From an uncultured Rhodospirillaceae bacterium (lineage in GTDB: Bacteria; Pseudomonadota; Alphaproteobacteria; Azospirillales; Azospirillaceae), in the NCBI GenBank assembly GCA_937927415.1, contig CALBDS010000003.1, positions 186,001 to 250,000 of the forward strand: a stretch of DNA of 64,000 nt, read 5' to 3'. Made by a program: the position numbers and the translations under genes. The notes under the pieces were generated by a model that was not told where the DNA came from, ran no database searches, and was given only the letters and a program-made list of their open reading frames with translations. Shown one piece after another: positions 8,292 to 16,759 of the stretch; position 1 is the stretch's first letter, and the number at the start of each line of letters is the position of its first letter.

Positions 8292-9151
8292 CCGTCGCCG
8301 ACATCAACGGCGTGCGCATCGCCTATGACGACACCGGCGGAGCCGGCCACACGGTCCTGCTGGTGATGGGCACCGGCAGTCCGGGGCGTGTCTGGAAGCT
8401 TCATCAGGTTCCCGCCCTTCGCGCGGCGGGGTACCGGGTTGTGACCGTCACGAATCGCGGCATTCCGCCGAGCGACGAATGCCCGGAAGGCTTTACCATG
8501 GACGACATGGTGGCCGATGTCGTCGGGTTGATCCGGCATCTCGGCTGCGGGGCGGTCACGTTGATCGGCACCTCGCTTGGGGCCAGGATCGTTGTCGAAA
8601 CAGCACTCGCCCGGCCCGATCTGGTCGCGCGCGTGGTGGCGCTGGCGGCCCACGCCCGCCTCGATCCGGTGCAAAAGGCGATGACGCGCGGGGAAATCGC
8701 CCTGGCGGAACAGGCGGTGCCGCCCCCCGCCGACTATCGCGCCGCCGTCATGGCGTTGCAATACCTGTCCCCGGCGACGCTGCGCGACGAACGCGCCGCC
8801 CAGGACTGGCTTGACATGCTGGCGTTCGGTGACGGGCGGATCTCCGCCGGGCACAAGGCGCAGCTTCGGATCTCCGAGCGTCTCGGCGACCGCCGCGATG
8901 CCTATCGGCACCTGACGGTTCCCCTGCTGGTCGTCGGTTTCGCCGATGACGCCGCCATTCCGGCACGCCTCAGCCGCGAGGTCGCCGATGTGGTGCCCCA
9001 TGCCCGTTACATCGAAGTCGCGGACGCCGGCCATTACGGCTACCTCGAAAAGCCCGACGACGTAAACCGCATCATCCTCGACGACCTGCAAGCCGCCCCC
9101 ACCGCCGCCCAAGCGTGCCGGGAGCCTTGCGAACAGCGGAAAGCGACATGA
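8288..9151 (+). CDS. Alpha/beta hydrolase of the siderophore operon
   Basis: This 287-residue protein has the alpha/beta-hydrolase fold. It has an N-terminal strand pair (INGVRIAYDDTG), the nucleophile elbow GTSLGA with S96, a probable acid at D220 or D221 in GFADDAAIP, and the catalytic H249 in DAGHYGYLEKP. It overlaps the salicylate synthase upstream and the AMP ligase downstream by ATGA at both ends, so it is translationally coupled to the aryl-acid pathway. It is not a standard type II thioesterase (those usually carry GHSMGG). Possible roles are hydrolysis of mis-charged thioesters or of the siderophore itself; the substrate cannot be read from the sequence. Confidence 0.85.
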   Translation: MTVADINGVRIAYDDTGGAGHTVLLVMGTGSPGRVWKLHQVPALRAAGYRVVTVTNRGIPPSDECPEGFTMDDMVADVVGLIRHLGCGAVTLIGTSLGARIVVETALARPDLVARVVALAAHARLDPVQKAMTRGEIALAEQAVPPPADYRAAVMALQYLSPATLRDERAAQDWLDMLAFGDGRISAGHKAQLRISERLGDRRDAYRHLTVPLLVVGFADDAAIPARLSREVADVVPHARYIEVADAGHYGYLEKPDDVNRIILDDLQAAPTAAQACREPCEQRKAT

Positions 9152-10812
9152 CTGAAACCACATTTTCGCCATGGCCGGCGGATCTGGCCGCGCAATACCG
9201 CGCGCTGGGCTATTGGCGCGGGGTCGGGCTGACCACCCCCATCCGCGAGCAGGCCCGGCGCGCGCCCGACCACACCGCGCTGATCGACCAGCTGGGCCGC
9301 CGCTTCACCTACGCCGAACTCGACCGCACGGCCGACCGGGTGGCGACGGCGTTGCGGCAATGGGGGTTGCAGGCCGGCGACCGCCTTATTCTCCAACTGC
9401 CCAACATCGCCGAACTGGTGTTCCTGTTTCTGGGGTCGATCCGGGCGGGCGTGTTGCCGGTGATGGTGCTGCCCACCCATCGCGAGCAGGAGGTCACCCA
9501 TCTTGCCCGCGGGTCGGGGGCGGTGGCCTATGCCATTCCCGACGTTCTGGCCACCTATGACTTCCGCACGCTGGCGCGGCGCATCCGGGAAACCGTGCCG
9601 GGCCTGAGCCGGATTCTGGTTGTCGGCGATCCCGGCGACACCCCGGCGGCCACCGCCTACGACACGCTTGTCGCCCAGGTGGCCGAGCCTTGGCCAGCGC
9701 CCGGACCCGACCCCGACCCGTCTTCGGTCGCGCTGTTTTTGCATTCGGGGGGGACGAGCGGCCTGCCGAAGCTCATTCCGCGGACCCACGATGATTACGG
9801 CTACAACGCACGGGCCAGCGCCGAACTCTGCGGCCTGGGTCCGTCCACGGTTTATCTGGCCGCGCTGTCGGCGGCGCACAACTTCCCCCTTGCCTGCCCC
9901 GGCATTCTGGGAACCTTCATCGCCGGCGGCACGGTGGTTCTCGCCCGCGATCCCAGCCCGGCGTCGATTTTCGCGTTGATTGCCGAGCACAAGGCGACGA
10001 TCACCGCCGCCGTTCCCACGCTGGCGGCGCTGTGGCTGGAGGCGCGGGAATTCGACCACGCCGATCTTTCCAGCCTGCGCGTGATCCAGGTCGGCGGCGC
10101 GAAGCTGGCCCCGTCGGTTGCCGCACGGCTTCACGATGTCTTCGGCGTTCGGGTGCAGCAGGTCTTCGGCATGGCGGAAGGGTTGCTGAACTTCACCCGC
10201 GACGACGACCCGCGCGACATCGTGGAAACCACCCAGGGGCGGCCGCTGTCCCCCCATGACGAGCTGCGCATCGTTGACGAAGCCGGCGCCGATGTTCCGT
10301 CGGGCGAGGTGGGGGAGCTTTGGACCCGCGGCCCCTACACCATCCGCGCCTATGCCGCGAGCGCCGAGGTCAACCGCCGTGCCTTCACCCCGGACGGTTT
10401 CTATCGCACCGGGGATATGGTGCGCCGGCTGCCCGGCGGGCATCTGGTGGTCGAGGGACGCGCCGGGGATCAGATCAACCGTGGTGCGGAAAAATTCTCC
10501 GCCGCCGAAATCGAAGATCATCTGCTGGACCACCCGGCCGTGCGGGAAGTCGCCGTGGTCGGGGTGCCCGACCCCGATCTGGGTCAGGCGTCGTGCGCGA
10601 TGATCCGCCCGGTTGACACGCCGCCGACCCTGCGGGATCTGCGCCGCTTCCTGCGGGAACGCGGCCTGGCGACCTACAAACTGCCCGACCATATGCGCAT
10701 GGTCGGCGAGATCCCGTTGACCCGTTTCGGCAAGATCGACCGCAAACGTCTCGTCGCGCACTATTGCGAAACCCTGCCGTCACCTCCGGTCGTGTCCGAC
10801 GAGGTGGTGTAG
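9148..10812 (+). CDS. Salicylate-AMP ligase (aryl-acid adenylation enzyme, YbtE/PchD/DhbE family)
   Basis: This 554-residue stand-alone adenylation enzyme should activate an aryl acid and load it on an aryl-carrier domain of an NRPS. The core motifs are the P-loop LHSGGTSGLPK, the A5 region FGMAEG, YRTGDMV, and the catalytic lysine region near the end (RFGKIDRK). The aryl-acid pocket reads SAAHNFPLACPG, with H244, N245 and C250. In this family a cysteine at that last position goes with salicylate and a serine with 2,3-dihydroxybenzoate. This agrees with the salicylate synthase two genes upstream. It is the last intact gene before the insertion sequences, which begin 1-2 bases after its stop codon. 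Confidence 0.92.
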   Translation: MTETTFSPWPADLAAQYRALGYWRGVGLTTPIREQARRAPDHTALIDQLGRRFTYAELDRTADRVATALRQWGLQAGDRLILQLPNIAELVFLFLGSIRAGVLPVMVLPTHREQEVTHLARGSGAVAYAIPDVLATYDFRTLARRIRETVPGLSRILVVGDPGDTPAATAYDTLVAQVAEPWPAPGPDPDPSSVALFLHSGGTSGLPKLIPRTHDDYGYNARASAELCGLGPSTVYLAALSAAHNFPLACPGILGTFIAGGTVVLARDPSPASIFALIAEHKATITAAVPTLAALWLEAREFDHADLSSLRVIQVGGAKLAPSVAARLHDVFGVRVQQVFGMAEGLLNFTRDDDPRDIVETTQGRPLSPHDELRIVDEAGADVPSGEVGELWTRGPYTIRAYAASAEVNRRAFTPDGFYRTGDMVRRLPGGHLVVEGRAGDQINRGAEKFSAAEIEDHLLDHPAVREVAVVGVPDPDLGQASCAMIRPVDTPPTLRDLRRFLRERGLATYKLPDHMRMVGEIPLTRFGKIDRKRLVAHYCETLPSPPVVSDEVV

Positions 10813-10813
10813 G

Positions 10814-10994
10814 AGCAAAAGTGATCCGGCGCCGCGGACCGTGGCGCACCCTGGAAGCCGTCGAGTTCGCCACCTTGGAATGGGTGGACTGGTTCAACCA
10901 CCGGCGCCTGCTCGAACCCTTCGGCAACATTCCGCCCGCCGAGGCCGAAGCACGCTACGATGCCCAAGCTGAGGACGTCGCCATCGCGGCGTGA
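10814..10994 (+). pseudogene. IS3-family transposase (OrfB) remnant, C-terminus only
   Basis: The frame GPWRTLEAVEFATLEWVDWF, followed by NHRRLLEPFGNIPPAEAEAR, is the last fifty or so residues of an IS3/IS150-type OrfB integrase, including the natural end before a TGA at 10992-10994. No upstream part of the transposase is present: the homology begins directly after the ligase stop codon (10810-10812). The element was therefore cut back by deletion or recombination at this point. Confidence 0.85.
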
Positions 10995-10995
10995 C

Positions 10996-11478
10996 TCAAG
11001 CTGAGATCCCGTTTTGAAAGTCTGGAGAAGGGAGGCGTTTTCGGTTGGGAGGAACGAGGTGGTGGAGCATGAGGCGGCTGAAGGCCAAGGAGACCATGGC
11101 CTCGGCGACATCGGTGCGTTCCTCGTAATCCTTGGACAGGCGCCGCCATCGGCCCAGCCATCCGAAGGACCGCTCGACCACCCAGCGACGCGGGACGACG
11201 ATGAAGCCGCCGCCAGCGATGCGCCGGACGATGATCAAGGTCAGCCCGAGCAGAAAGCAGGCGAGGATCACCGGCAGGCGGTTGTAGATGCTGTCGGCGA
11301 AGACGGCCTTGAGCCAGCAATACAGCCGCTTGATCCGCGTCAGCAGGTCACCCGCACCGTCGGCGTCCTGGATGTCGGCGGCGTGGACGAGGACGCCGAG
11401 CAGGAGACCGGCCGTGTCGACGGCGATGTGGCGCTTGCGCCCCTTGATCTTTTTGGCCGCGTCAAAGCCACGGGTGCC
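10996..11478 (-). CDS. IS5-family transposase, C-terminal frame (OrfB)
   Basis: Read from about 11478, this frame supplies GTRGFDAAKKIKGRKRHIAV, then VFAD with the second aspartate, and VPRRWVVERSFGWLGRWRR with the catalytic glutamate. It is open continuously to the stop. It has no obvious own start, so it needs frameshifting from OrfA or is non-functional. Its last residues are encoded by the inverted repeat and its stop (10996-10998) lies in flanking DNA just outside the repeat. Confidence 0.8.
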   Translation of the reverse strand, partial: GTRGFDAAKKIKGRKRHIAVDTAGLLLGVLVHAADIQDADGAGDLLTRIKRLYCWLKAVFADSIYNRLPVILACFLLGLTLIIVRRIAGGGFIVVPRRWVVERSFGWLGRWRRLSKDYEERTDVAEAMVSLAFSRLMLHHLVPPNRKRLPSPDFQNGISA

Positions 11479-11946
11479 CCCTTTCCGTCGTCTTGACGCT
11501 CTGGGTGTCGATGACGGCAGCGGTCGGTGTCGGGGCGCGGCTTTCCTGCTCGCGCAGCATCACCACCAAGTGATGGCGCGGGCTTTCCCACACCCCAGCC
11601 TCCAGGAAAGCTCGAAAGCAGCGGTAGACGGTTTGCCAGGGCGGAAAGGCCGGTGGCGGCGGCAGGTGGCGCCACTGGCAGCCGGTGCGCACCACGTAGA
11701 ACACCCCGTCCAGGAGATGGCGCATGTCGGTGGTTCGCGGGCGCCCGCCCGGCTTGGGCGGTGGGATCAACGGTTCGATCAAACGGTACTGGTCATCGCT
11801 CAGGGCTTGGCCGGCGCCGTAATCGCCAACCAACCGACGGTCTTCGGGCGTCCACATCGGCAGCCTCCGACAGGGAGTGTTCCCCTCCCAACAGCCATCC
11901 CCTCAGAGCCTCACACTGCCACCGTCAACTTTCAAAACGGGCTCTC
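11003..11946 (-). mobile_element. IS5-family insertion sequence (frameshifted), with terminal inverted repeats
   Basis: The ends GAGATCCCGTTTTGAAAGT (11003-11021) and its reverse-complement partner at 11928-11946 match at 18 of 19 bases and enclose a DDE transposase on the minus strand. The element is about 0.94 kb, normal for the IS5 family. The transposase is in two frames, listed separately. No convincing target-site duplication flanks the repeats, which suggests rearrangement after insertion next to the IS3 remnant. Exact outer ends may be a few bases further out. Confidence 0.85.
11462..11857 (-). CDS. IS5-family transposase, N-terminal frame (OrfA)
   Basis: These 131 residues include the family's DUF4096-like start (LSDDQYRLIEPLIPPP, then GGRPRTTDMR), the LDGVFYVVRTGCQWRHLPPP block, and the first catalytic aspartate in AVIDTQSVKTTE. 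The frame then leaves the family pattern at the run AAAGGGGG (plus-strand 11477-11484) and stops shortly after. A +1 (or -2) shift restores the family sequence GTRGFDAAKK. It could be a programmed frameshift or an inactivating indel. Confidence 0.85.
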   Translation of the reverse strand: MWTPEDRRLVGDYGAGQALSDDQYRLIEPLIPPPKPGGRPRTTDMRHLLDGVFYVVRTGCQWRHLPPPPAFPPWQTVYRCFRAFLEAGVWESPRHHLVVMLREQESRAPTPTAAVIDTQSVKTTERGHPWL

Positions 11947-12014
11947 AACACAAATGGCATCCGGGAAACCCGGGGCGGTTCAATCCGATCACATCCGCGT
12001 CGTCACCCTTTTCT

Positions 12015-14741
12015 TCAGGTCGCGGTGAGAGCGGCGGTCAGGCTTTTCATCAGTTCCAGCATGCTCTGGGGCCGGTCCTGCCAGCGCATGGAAAGGCCGC
12101 TCATGATGACCTTTTCCACCGCCGCCGGCACCGACGCCCCCAGGGCGGCGAAACCGGGCACCCGGTCGTCCATGAAGCGGCTGGTGGCGTCGGGCGGCGC
12201 CTTGCCGGTCAGGGTGCAATAGGCGGTGGCGCACAGGGCGTAGACATCGGTCCATGGCCCCTGACGGCCGTCGGGGGCGTATTGTTCGGGCGGGGCGTAG
12301 CCGGGTTTCAGCATGACGGTCAGCCCGCCGCCCTCGCCCGCCGCCTGCCGCGCCACGGCCTGACGGGCAGCACCGAAGTCCAGCAGCTTGCGGTCGCCCT
12401 TGGTGGTGATGAAGATGTTGTCGGGGCTGATGTCGCGGTGAATCATCCCCTGGTCGTGGACCGACTGCAGCGCCCGCATGATGGGCGTCAGCACCGCCAG
12501 CGTGCGCCGCACGTCCAGCCGCCCGTTCTGCTCGGCGACATAGCGTTTCAGCGTCCGCCCCTCCAGCAGTTCCATGACGATGTAGGCGGTGCCGTTGGCC
12601 TCGAAGAAATCCTGGACATCGACGATGGCCGGCACCTCGCGCAGGCGGGCCAGGGTGCGCGCCTCTTCCAGGAACTTGACCCGCCCGGCGTCGAAACTGC
12701 GGCCGTGCTCCTCGGAATAGGCCACAACGTCGATGCCGTTGGCGATGCGGCAGACCAGATTGCCCGGATAATATTCCTTGATGGCGACCTTGACCTGCAA
12801 CCGCTCGTCCCAACCCAGATAAGTCATGCCGAAGCCTCCCTGCCCCAGCAGCCGCCCGGTGCGGTAGCGCCCGAACAGCTCGGTGCCGGGGGGCAGGTGC
12901 AGCCCCTCGCGGTTGGCGTTGATGCGGGGATAGAGGCAGGAGGCGCACTCATCCCCCGCCAGACGCGGGGCGAAGCAATGGGGGCAGCGGTCGCCGGCCG
13001 CGGACGCCACCAGCAGTCCGGCCCGTGCCGGCGCGGAAGCCGGAGCGGCAACCGGGGCCGGAGCGACCGGGGCGACCACCGTCTCCACCCCGGCCGGGGT
13101 GACGGGCGGCGGGGCGGCGGGCGGCACCACGGTTTCCGCTTCATCCCCCACCAGAACCGGGACCGGAGCGGATGCCGCCGGGCGCGCCGCTGCCGGCGGG
13201 GCACGGCCGGTCTGGCGCAGCCGGTCGAGCAGTGCGTAAAGCCGCCGCACCTCCGCCTGCCCCAGATCGGAGCCTTGCACGCCGGCCAGTTCCGCCTGGA
13301 ACTGCGGCTGCTTGACGATTTCCAGAATGTGCTGGCGCAGCACCGGCAGCCCGCCCTCTTCGCGCACCAGCCCCGACACCGCCAGTTCCGCCAGCCGGAT
13401 CACACGCCGCCGCAGCACGCTTTCCGCCCCGCGCAGCATGACGAACAGCCGGCCCTGGGCGGCGTAATCGTCCACCAGCCCGCTCAACCGGCGGGCCAGC
13501 CGTTCGCGCAGATCCTGCGGCAGGTTGGACCCGCGCAGCGCCGCCACGGCCCCGTCAAAGGCGGAGCGCAGCGCATCCGGCTCCTGGCTCTGGACGATCA
13601 GCGCCTCGATCAGCAGTTCGTTGCCAAGCGCGGCTTCCAGCGCATCGGCGATTTCCCGCCGGTGCCGCTCGGCCAGGGGTGCGTGGGAGACGGCAGCCAG
13701 GTAATGGACCCGCGCGAACAGGTCGCGCAACGTCTCGGCGATGCTGGCCAGGGCGTGGCGGAAGGCCAGCGCTCCGCCGTGTTCCATGCGGCGGGCGAAC
13801 CGCTGGGTCAGTGCCTCGGCCATGCCGGTGCCGCCGATCACCCCGGACGGGACCAGCAGCATGGCGCACAGGGCGCGCATCATCTCCGCTTCGTCCTGGG
13901 GGGAACGGCCCAGAGCCTGCGGTGTGCGCAGCATCCGCCGCACCCGGTCCAGCACCGCGTCGCGTGCCTGCGGCAGACGGCCCTGGCGGAAACAGCCGTT
14001 CAGCATCACCACCGGCCCCTGCCCGCCGGTCGAGGTGCGGCTCAGCACCATATCACACAGCCCCATGATCTGGGCCGCAGGGGTGGCGTTGATCCCGAAC
14101 AGGTCGGTCAGAACCGGGCCGGCGCACAGGAAATCGGCCATCAGCCCGTCAAGGACATCGGCCAGCCGCCCGTCGCGGTCGTCCTGGATCCGGGCCAGGA
14201 GCCGTTCGCCCTTGGCTGCCCAGGTGCGTTCCTCCGACAATTCCAGGCACAGGGCCACCCGCAGGTCATAGGCCGCATCCCCGGTCAGCCCCCGCCCCGC
14301 TGCTGCCAGCACCGCATCCACCGGCCCGCGATTCTTGGGCAGTTCGGCAAAGGCAAGCTGGGCCACCCGCGCCTTGGCCTGGATTTCGTTGAAGGCGGCC
14401 TGCATGGCCTGCACACGGGCGCGCTGCTGCTGGCCCGGCTGGCGGGCCTGGGCGGCGGCGATGCGGGTGATGGCGTTGTTGGCCAGCGGCCCCTGATCGG
14501 TCAACGCCTTCAGGTGGCGGTTGACATACATGACCTCGCTGGGCAGCAGCACCTGCGCGTCCAGATAGGCCCGCAGCACGGTGCCCATGATGATGCGGGC
14601 GCGCAAACCCTGGTAATCGGCCAGGGTTTCACACATCTCCACATCATCGACCGTGCCCAGGGCCGTGATCGTCGTCGTTGTCCCAGCCGTCCGCGCCGGC
14701 ACCGCTCGGGGGTCCATACCACCACCATTGCTGCATCGCAC
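12015..14741 (-). CDS. Ser/Thr protein kinase with zinc ribbon and long unassigned N-terminal region
   Basis: This protein of up to 908 residues has a Hanks-type kinase domain at its C-terminus (about 620-905): glycine loop GQGGFG, VAIKEYYP, catalytic HRDISPDN (near 765), LDFGAAR, and GYAPPEQY in the activation segment. Directly before it is a zinc-ribbon-like pair of CPHC and CASC knuckles (about 585-605), preceded by an Ala/Pro/Val-rich linker. The first 500 residues are helical, with no motif I recognise and no membrane segment. The start is uncertain: ATG at 14741 or 14717. It stands alone, divergent from the epimerase gene, and its 3' end is about 70 bases from the IS5 element. Kinase activity is well supported; substrate unknown. 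Confidence 0.85.
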   Translation of the reverse strand: MRCSNGGGMDPRAVPARTAGTTTTITALGTVDDVEMCETLADYQGLRARIIMGTVLRAYLDAQVLLPSEVMYVNRHLKALTDQGPLANNAITRIAAAQARQPGQQQRARVQAMQAAFNEIQAKARVAQLAFAELPKNRGPVDAVLAAAGRGLTGDAAYDLRVALCLELSEERTWAAKGERLLARIQDDRDGRLADVLDGLMADFLCAGPVLTDLFGINATPAAQIMGLCDMVLSRTSTGGQGPVVMLNGCFRQGRLPQARDAVLDRVRRMLRTPQALGRSPQDEAEMMRALCAMLLVPSGVIGGTGMAEALTQRFARRMEHGGALAFRHALASIAETLRDLFARVHYLAAVSHAPLAERHRREIADALEAALGNELLIEALIVQSQEPDALRSAFDGAVAALRGSNLPQDLRERLARRLSGLVDDYAAQGRLFVMLRGAESVLRRRVIRLAELAVSGLVREEGGLPVLRQHILEIVKQPQFQAELAGVQGSDLGQAEVRRLYALLDRLRQTGRAPPAAARPAASAPVPVLVGDEAETVVPPAAPPPVTPAGVETVVAPVAPAPVAAPASAPARAGLLVASAAGDRCPHCFAPRLAGDECASCLYPRINANREGLHLPPGTELFGRYRTGRLLGQGGFGMTYLGWDERLQVKVAIKEYYPGNLVCRIANGIDVVAYSEEHGRSFDAGRVKFLEEARTLARLREVPAIVDVQDFFEANGTAYIVMELLEGRTLKRYVAEQNGRLDVRRTLAVLTPIMRALQSVHDQGMIHRDISPDNIFITTKGDRKLLDFGAARQAVARQAAGEGGGLTVMLKPGYAPPEQYAPDGRQGPWTDVYALCATAYCTLTGKAPPDATSRFMDDRVPGFAALGASVPAAVEKVIMSGLSMRWQDRPQSMLELMKSLTAALTAT

Positions 14742-14963
14742 GGGAACGGGTGCCCTGCCCCGCTCCGCCGCGACTCACGTTCGGCAGAATGCCGCTTTTT
14801 GGTAAATCCACTGTATATAAGCCTGATGGCCGGTGGGTTGAAAATCCGTTTTCTTCTTTTGTGCACTGTGTCATATCCCACCCAACCCCGCCGTTGCGGC
14901 ACCGCCGCCGCGGCCTTCCGCCGCCGGGACGGGGACGCCATCATCCGCGAGACTCCGCCACCG

Positions 14964-15908
14964 ATGATTTTTTCCGGCGATGCCATCGTCCTGCGCCACG
15001 GACCGTCCACCTGCGCCGTCGCACCGGCCGCGGGCGGCGCCATCGCCGGCTGGACCCTGGACACCGGAAACGGGCCGGTGGACCTGATGCGGCGGGGCCG
15101 TGCCGGCGCGGTGGCCGGGGGGCCGGCGTTCGATCTGTCGTGCTTTCCCCTGATACCCTTTTCCAACCGGGTGGCCGAGGGGCGTTTCCGTTTCCGGGGC
15201 CGCACCGTCACCCTGCCGGTCGATCCCTGGAACCGGCCGCACGCCATTCACGGCCATGGCTGGGAAACCGCCTGGACCGTGGATGGGCGGACGGAGAGCA
15301 CGCTGGCCCTGAGCTATCGTCACCGTGCCGGGGCATGGCCCTGGCCCTACCGGGCGGAGCAGACGTTCGACCTTGCCCCCGACGGGCTGAGTGTGGCCAT
15401 CACCATCGTCAACGAGGGCGGCGAGCCGATGCCGGCGGGGGTGGGTCTTCATCCCTATTTCCCCCGCCCGCCGGGAACGGTGCTGACCGCCCGCACCGGC
15501 AGCGTGTGGACCAACGGCCCCACCCGCCTGCCCGAACGGCGGATGCCGGTCCCCCCCGTCTGGGATATGAGCCGCGGGTTGTGCCTGGATGGGGCCGAAC
15601 TGGACCATGGGTTCCCCGGCTGGGACGGCACCGCCATCCTGACATGGCCCACCCGCCCCCATGATGCGGTGAACGGCACGGTGCCGTGGGGATTATCCCT
15701 AACGGTTGCGGCCGATCCGCTGTTTGGTCACCTGCTGGTCTATGCCCCGCCGGGGGAGGATTACGTCTGCGTGGAGCCGGCCAGCCACATGACCGACGGC
15801 TTTAATCGTGGAGAAGAGGCAGACGCCGGAATATGTGTACTCGACCCAGACAATCATCTTTCCGGTTGCGTGCGGTTTCGGATCAATCGTAACATGCCCC
15901 TTGTTTGA
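14964..15908 (+). CDS. Aldose 1-epimerase (galactose mutarotase-like) family protein
   Basis: This protein of about 314 residues belongs to the GalM-like superfamily, which interconverts anomers of sugars or related epimers. Visible features are FPLIPFSNRVAEGRFRFRGR (arginine of the active site region), HAIHGHGWE (family histidine pair), GVGLHPYFPRP (second histidine), and a C-terminus ending LSGCVRFRI, typical of the fold. The chosen start is the ATG at 14964, which gives a standard N-terminus (MIFSGDAIVLRHG). An in-frame ATG at 14826 and a very long open frame upstream exist but are not needed. The sugar substrate is not evident. Confidence 0.82.
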   Translation: MIFSGDAIVLRHGPSTCAVAPAAGGAIAGWTLDTGNGPVDLMRRGRAGAVAGGPAFDLSCFPLIPFSNRVAEGRFRFRGRTVTLPVDPWNRPHAIHGHGWETAWTVDGRTESTLALSYRHRAGAWPWPYRAEQTFDLAPDGLSVAITIVNEGGEPMPAGVGLHPYFPRPPGTVLTARTGSVWTNGPTRLPERRMPVPPVWDMSRGLCLDGAELDHGFPGWDGTAILTWPTRPHDAVNGTVPWGLSLTVAADPLFGHLLVYAPPGEDYVCVEPASHMTDGFNRGEEADAGICVLDPDNHLSGCVRFRINRNMPLV

Positions 15909-15997
15909 CGATGCGTGGCTCCCTACTTTGAGCCGGGGAACGCGGTTTTCCACGATCTCTAAAATTAACTATATTGAGACCTGAAAGGATTACGGCT

Positions 15998-16672
15998 TTG
16001 GACCGTTCTAACGTTTTGCCTAAAGATGTGAGCCGACTTTTTTATAAGGAAGAGCGCATCGCCCTGTTTATCGATGGTGCCAATCTTTATGCTGCGGCCC
16101 GGTCTTTGGGGTTCGATATCGACTACAAACGTCTGCGCGACGGCTTCGCCAACGAAGCCCGGATGGTGCGGGCCTTCTACTACACGGCGTTGGTTGAGGA
16201 TCAGGAATATTCCCCTATTCGCCCGCTGGTCGATTGGCTGGATTACAACGGCTACACCATGGTGACCAAGCCGACGAAGGAGTTCACCGACGCGTCCGGC
16301 CGCCGCAAGATCAAAGGCAACATGGACATCGAACTGGCCATCGACGTGATGGAGATGGCCGAGCATGTGGACCACATCCTGCTGTTTTCCGGCGACGGCG
16401 ACTTCCGCCGGCTGGTGGACGCGGTGCAGCGCAAGGGTGTGCGGGTCAGCGTCGTCAGCACGGTAAAGTCCCAGCCGCCGATGGTTGCCGACGAGTTGCG
16501 CCGTCAGGCCGATAATTTCATCGAACTGCAGGATCTGGCCGGCTGCATCGCCCGCGTCCATCATTACCGCGAACAGAACCAGCAGCCGCAGCCGGCGTCC
16601 CAGGCCCCCACCGCCGGACCGCTGAGCAACGCCCCCCTGCACAGCGGCGGACCCGATTACGACGATCTGTAA
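15998..16672 (+). CDS. NYN-domain (LabA/DUF88-like) predicted RNA-binding/nuclease protein
   Basis: This 224-residue protein carries the NYN (PIN-like) fold of the LabA/DUF88 family, thought to act on RNA. The acidic positions are present: FIDGANLY (D26), GNMDIELAIDVMEMA, and LFSGDGDFRRLV. The tail after about residue 185 is Gln/Pro-rich and probably disordered. The start is taken as TTG at 15998, because AAAGGA lies 8 bases upstream and no in-frame ATG precedes the conserved domain; a TTG at 15974 is the alternative. It is followed by a strong intrinsic terminator, so it is transcribed alone. Confidence 0.85.
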   Translation: MDRSNVLPKDVSRLFYKEERIALFIDGANLYAAARSLGFDIDYKRLRDGFANEARMVRAFYYTALVEDQEYSPIRPLVDWLDYNGYTMVTKPTKEFTDASGRRKIKGNMDIELAIDVMEMAEHVDHILLFSGDGDFRRLVDAVQRKGVRVSVVSTVKSQPPMVADELRRQADNFIELQDLAGCIARVHHYREQNQQPQPASQAPTAGPLSNAPLHSGGPDYDDL

Positions 16673-16703
16673 CAGGCTCCCTGGAATCACACTGCCCAAC
16701 AAA

Positions 16704-16727
16704 GGGGAAGCTTCGGCTTCCCTTTTT
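16704..16727 (+). terminator. Intrinsic terminator after the NYN gene
   Basis: GGGAAGC (16705-16711) and GCTTCCC (16716-16722) pair around a TTCG tetraloop closed by C-G, an extra-stable loop, and are followed by five T residues. Flanking AAA/TTT extends the stem, so it may also work from the other strand against the convergent EAL-protein gene. Confidence 0.9.
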
Positions 16728-16759
16728 GTTTGGAACCGGCCGGCGGCGGGCCGGACAGC

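Noticed and set aside
10995..11948. CTCAA on both sides of the IS5 element as a target-site duplication
   Set aside because: The right-hand copy overlaps the inverted repeat and the left one is 3 bases outside, so they are not symmetric; probably chance.
11877..15908. An open frame of 1343 codons on the + strand across 11877-15908
   Set aside because: Only its 3' part (from about 14964) has family character. The rest runs antisense to the kinase gene, is rich in Arg/Gln/His/Gly and arises from the high third-position GC of the opposite strand.
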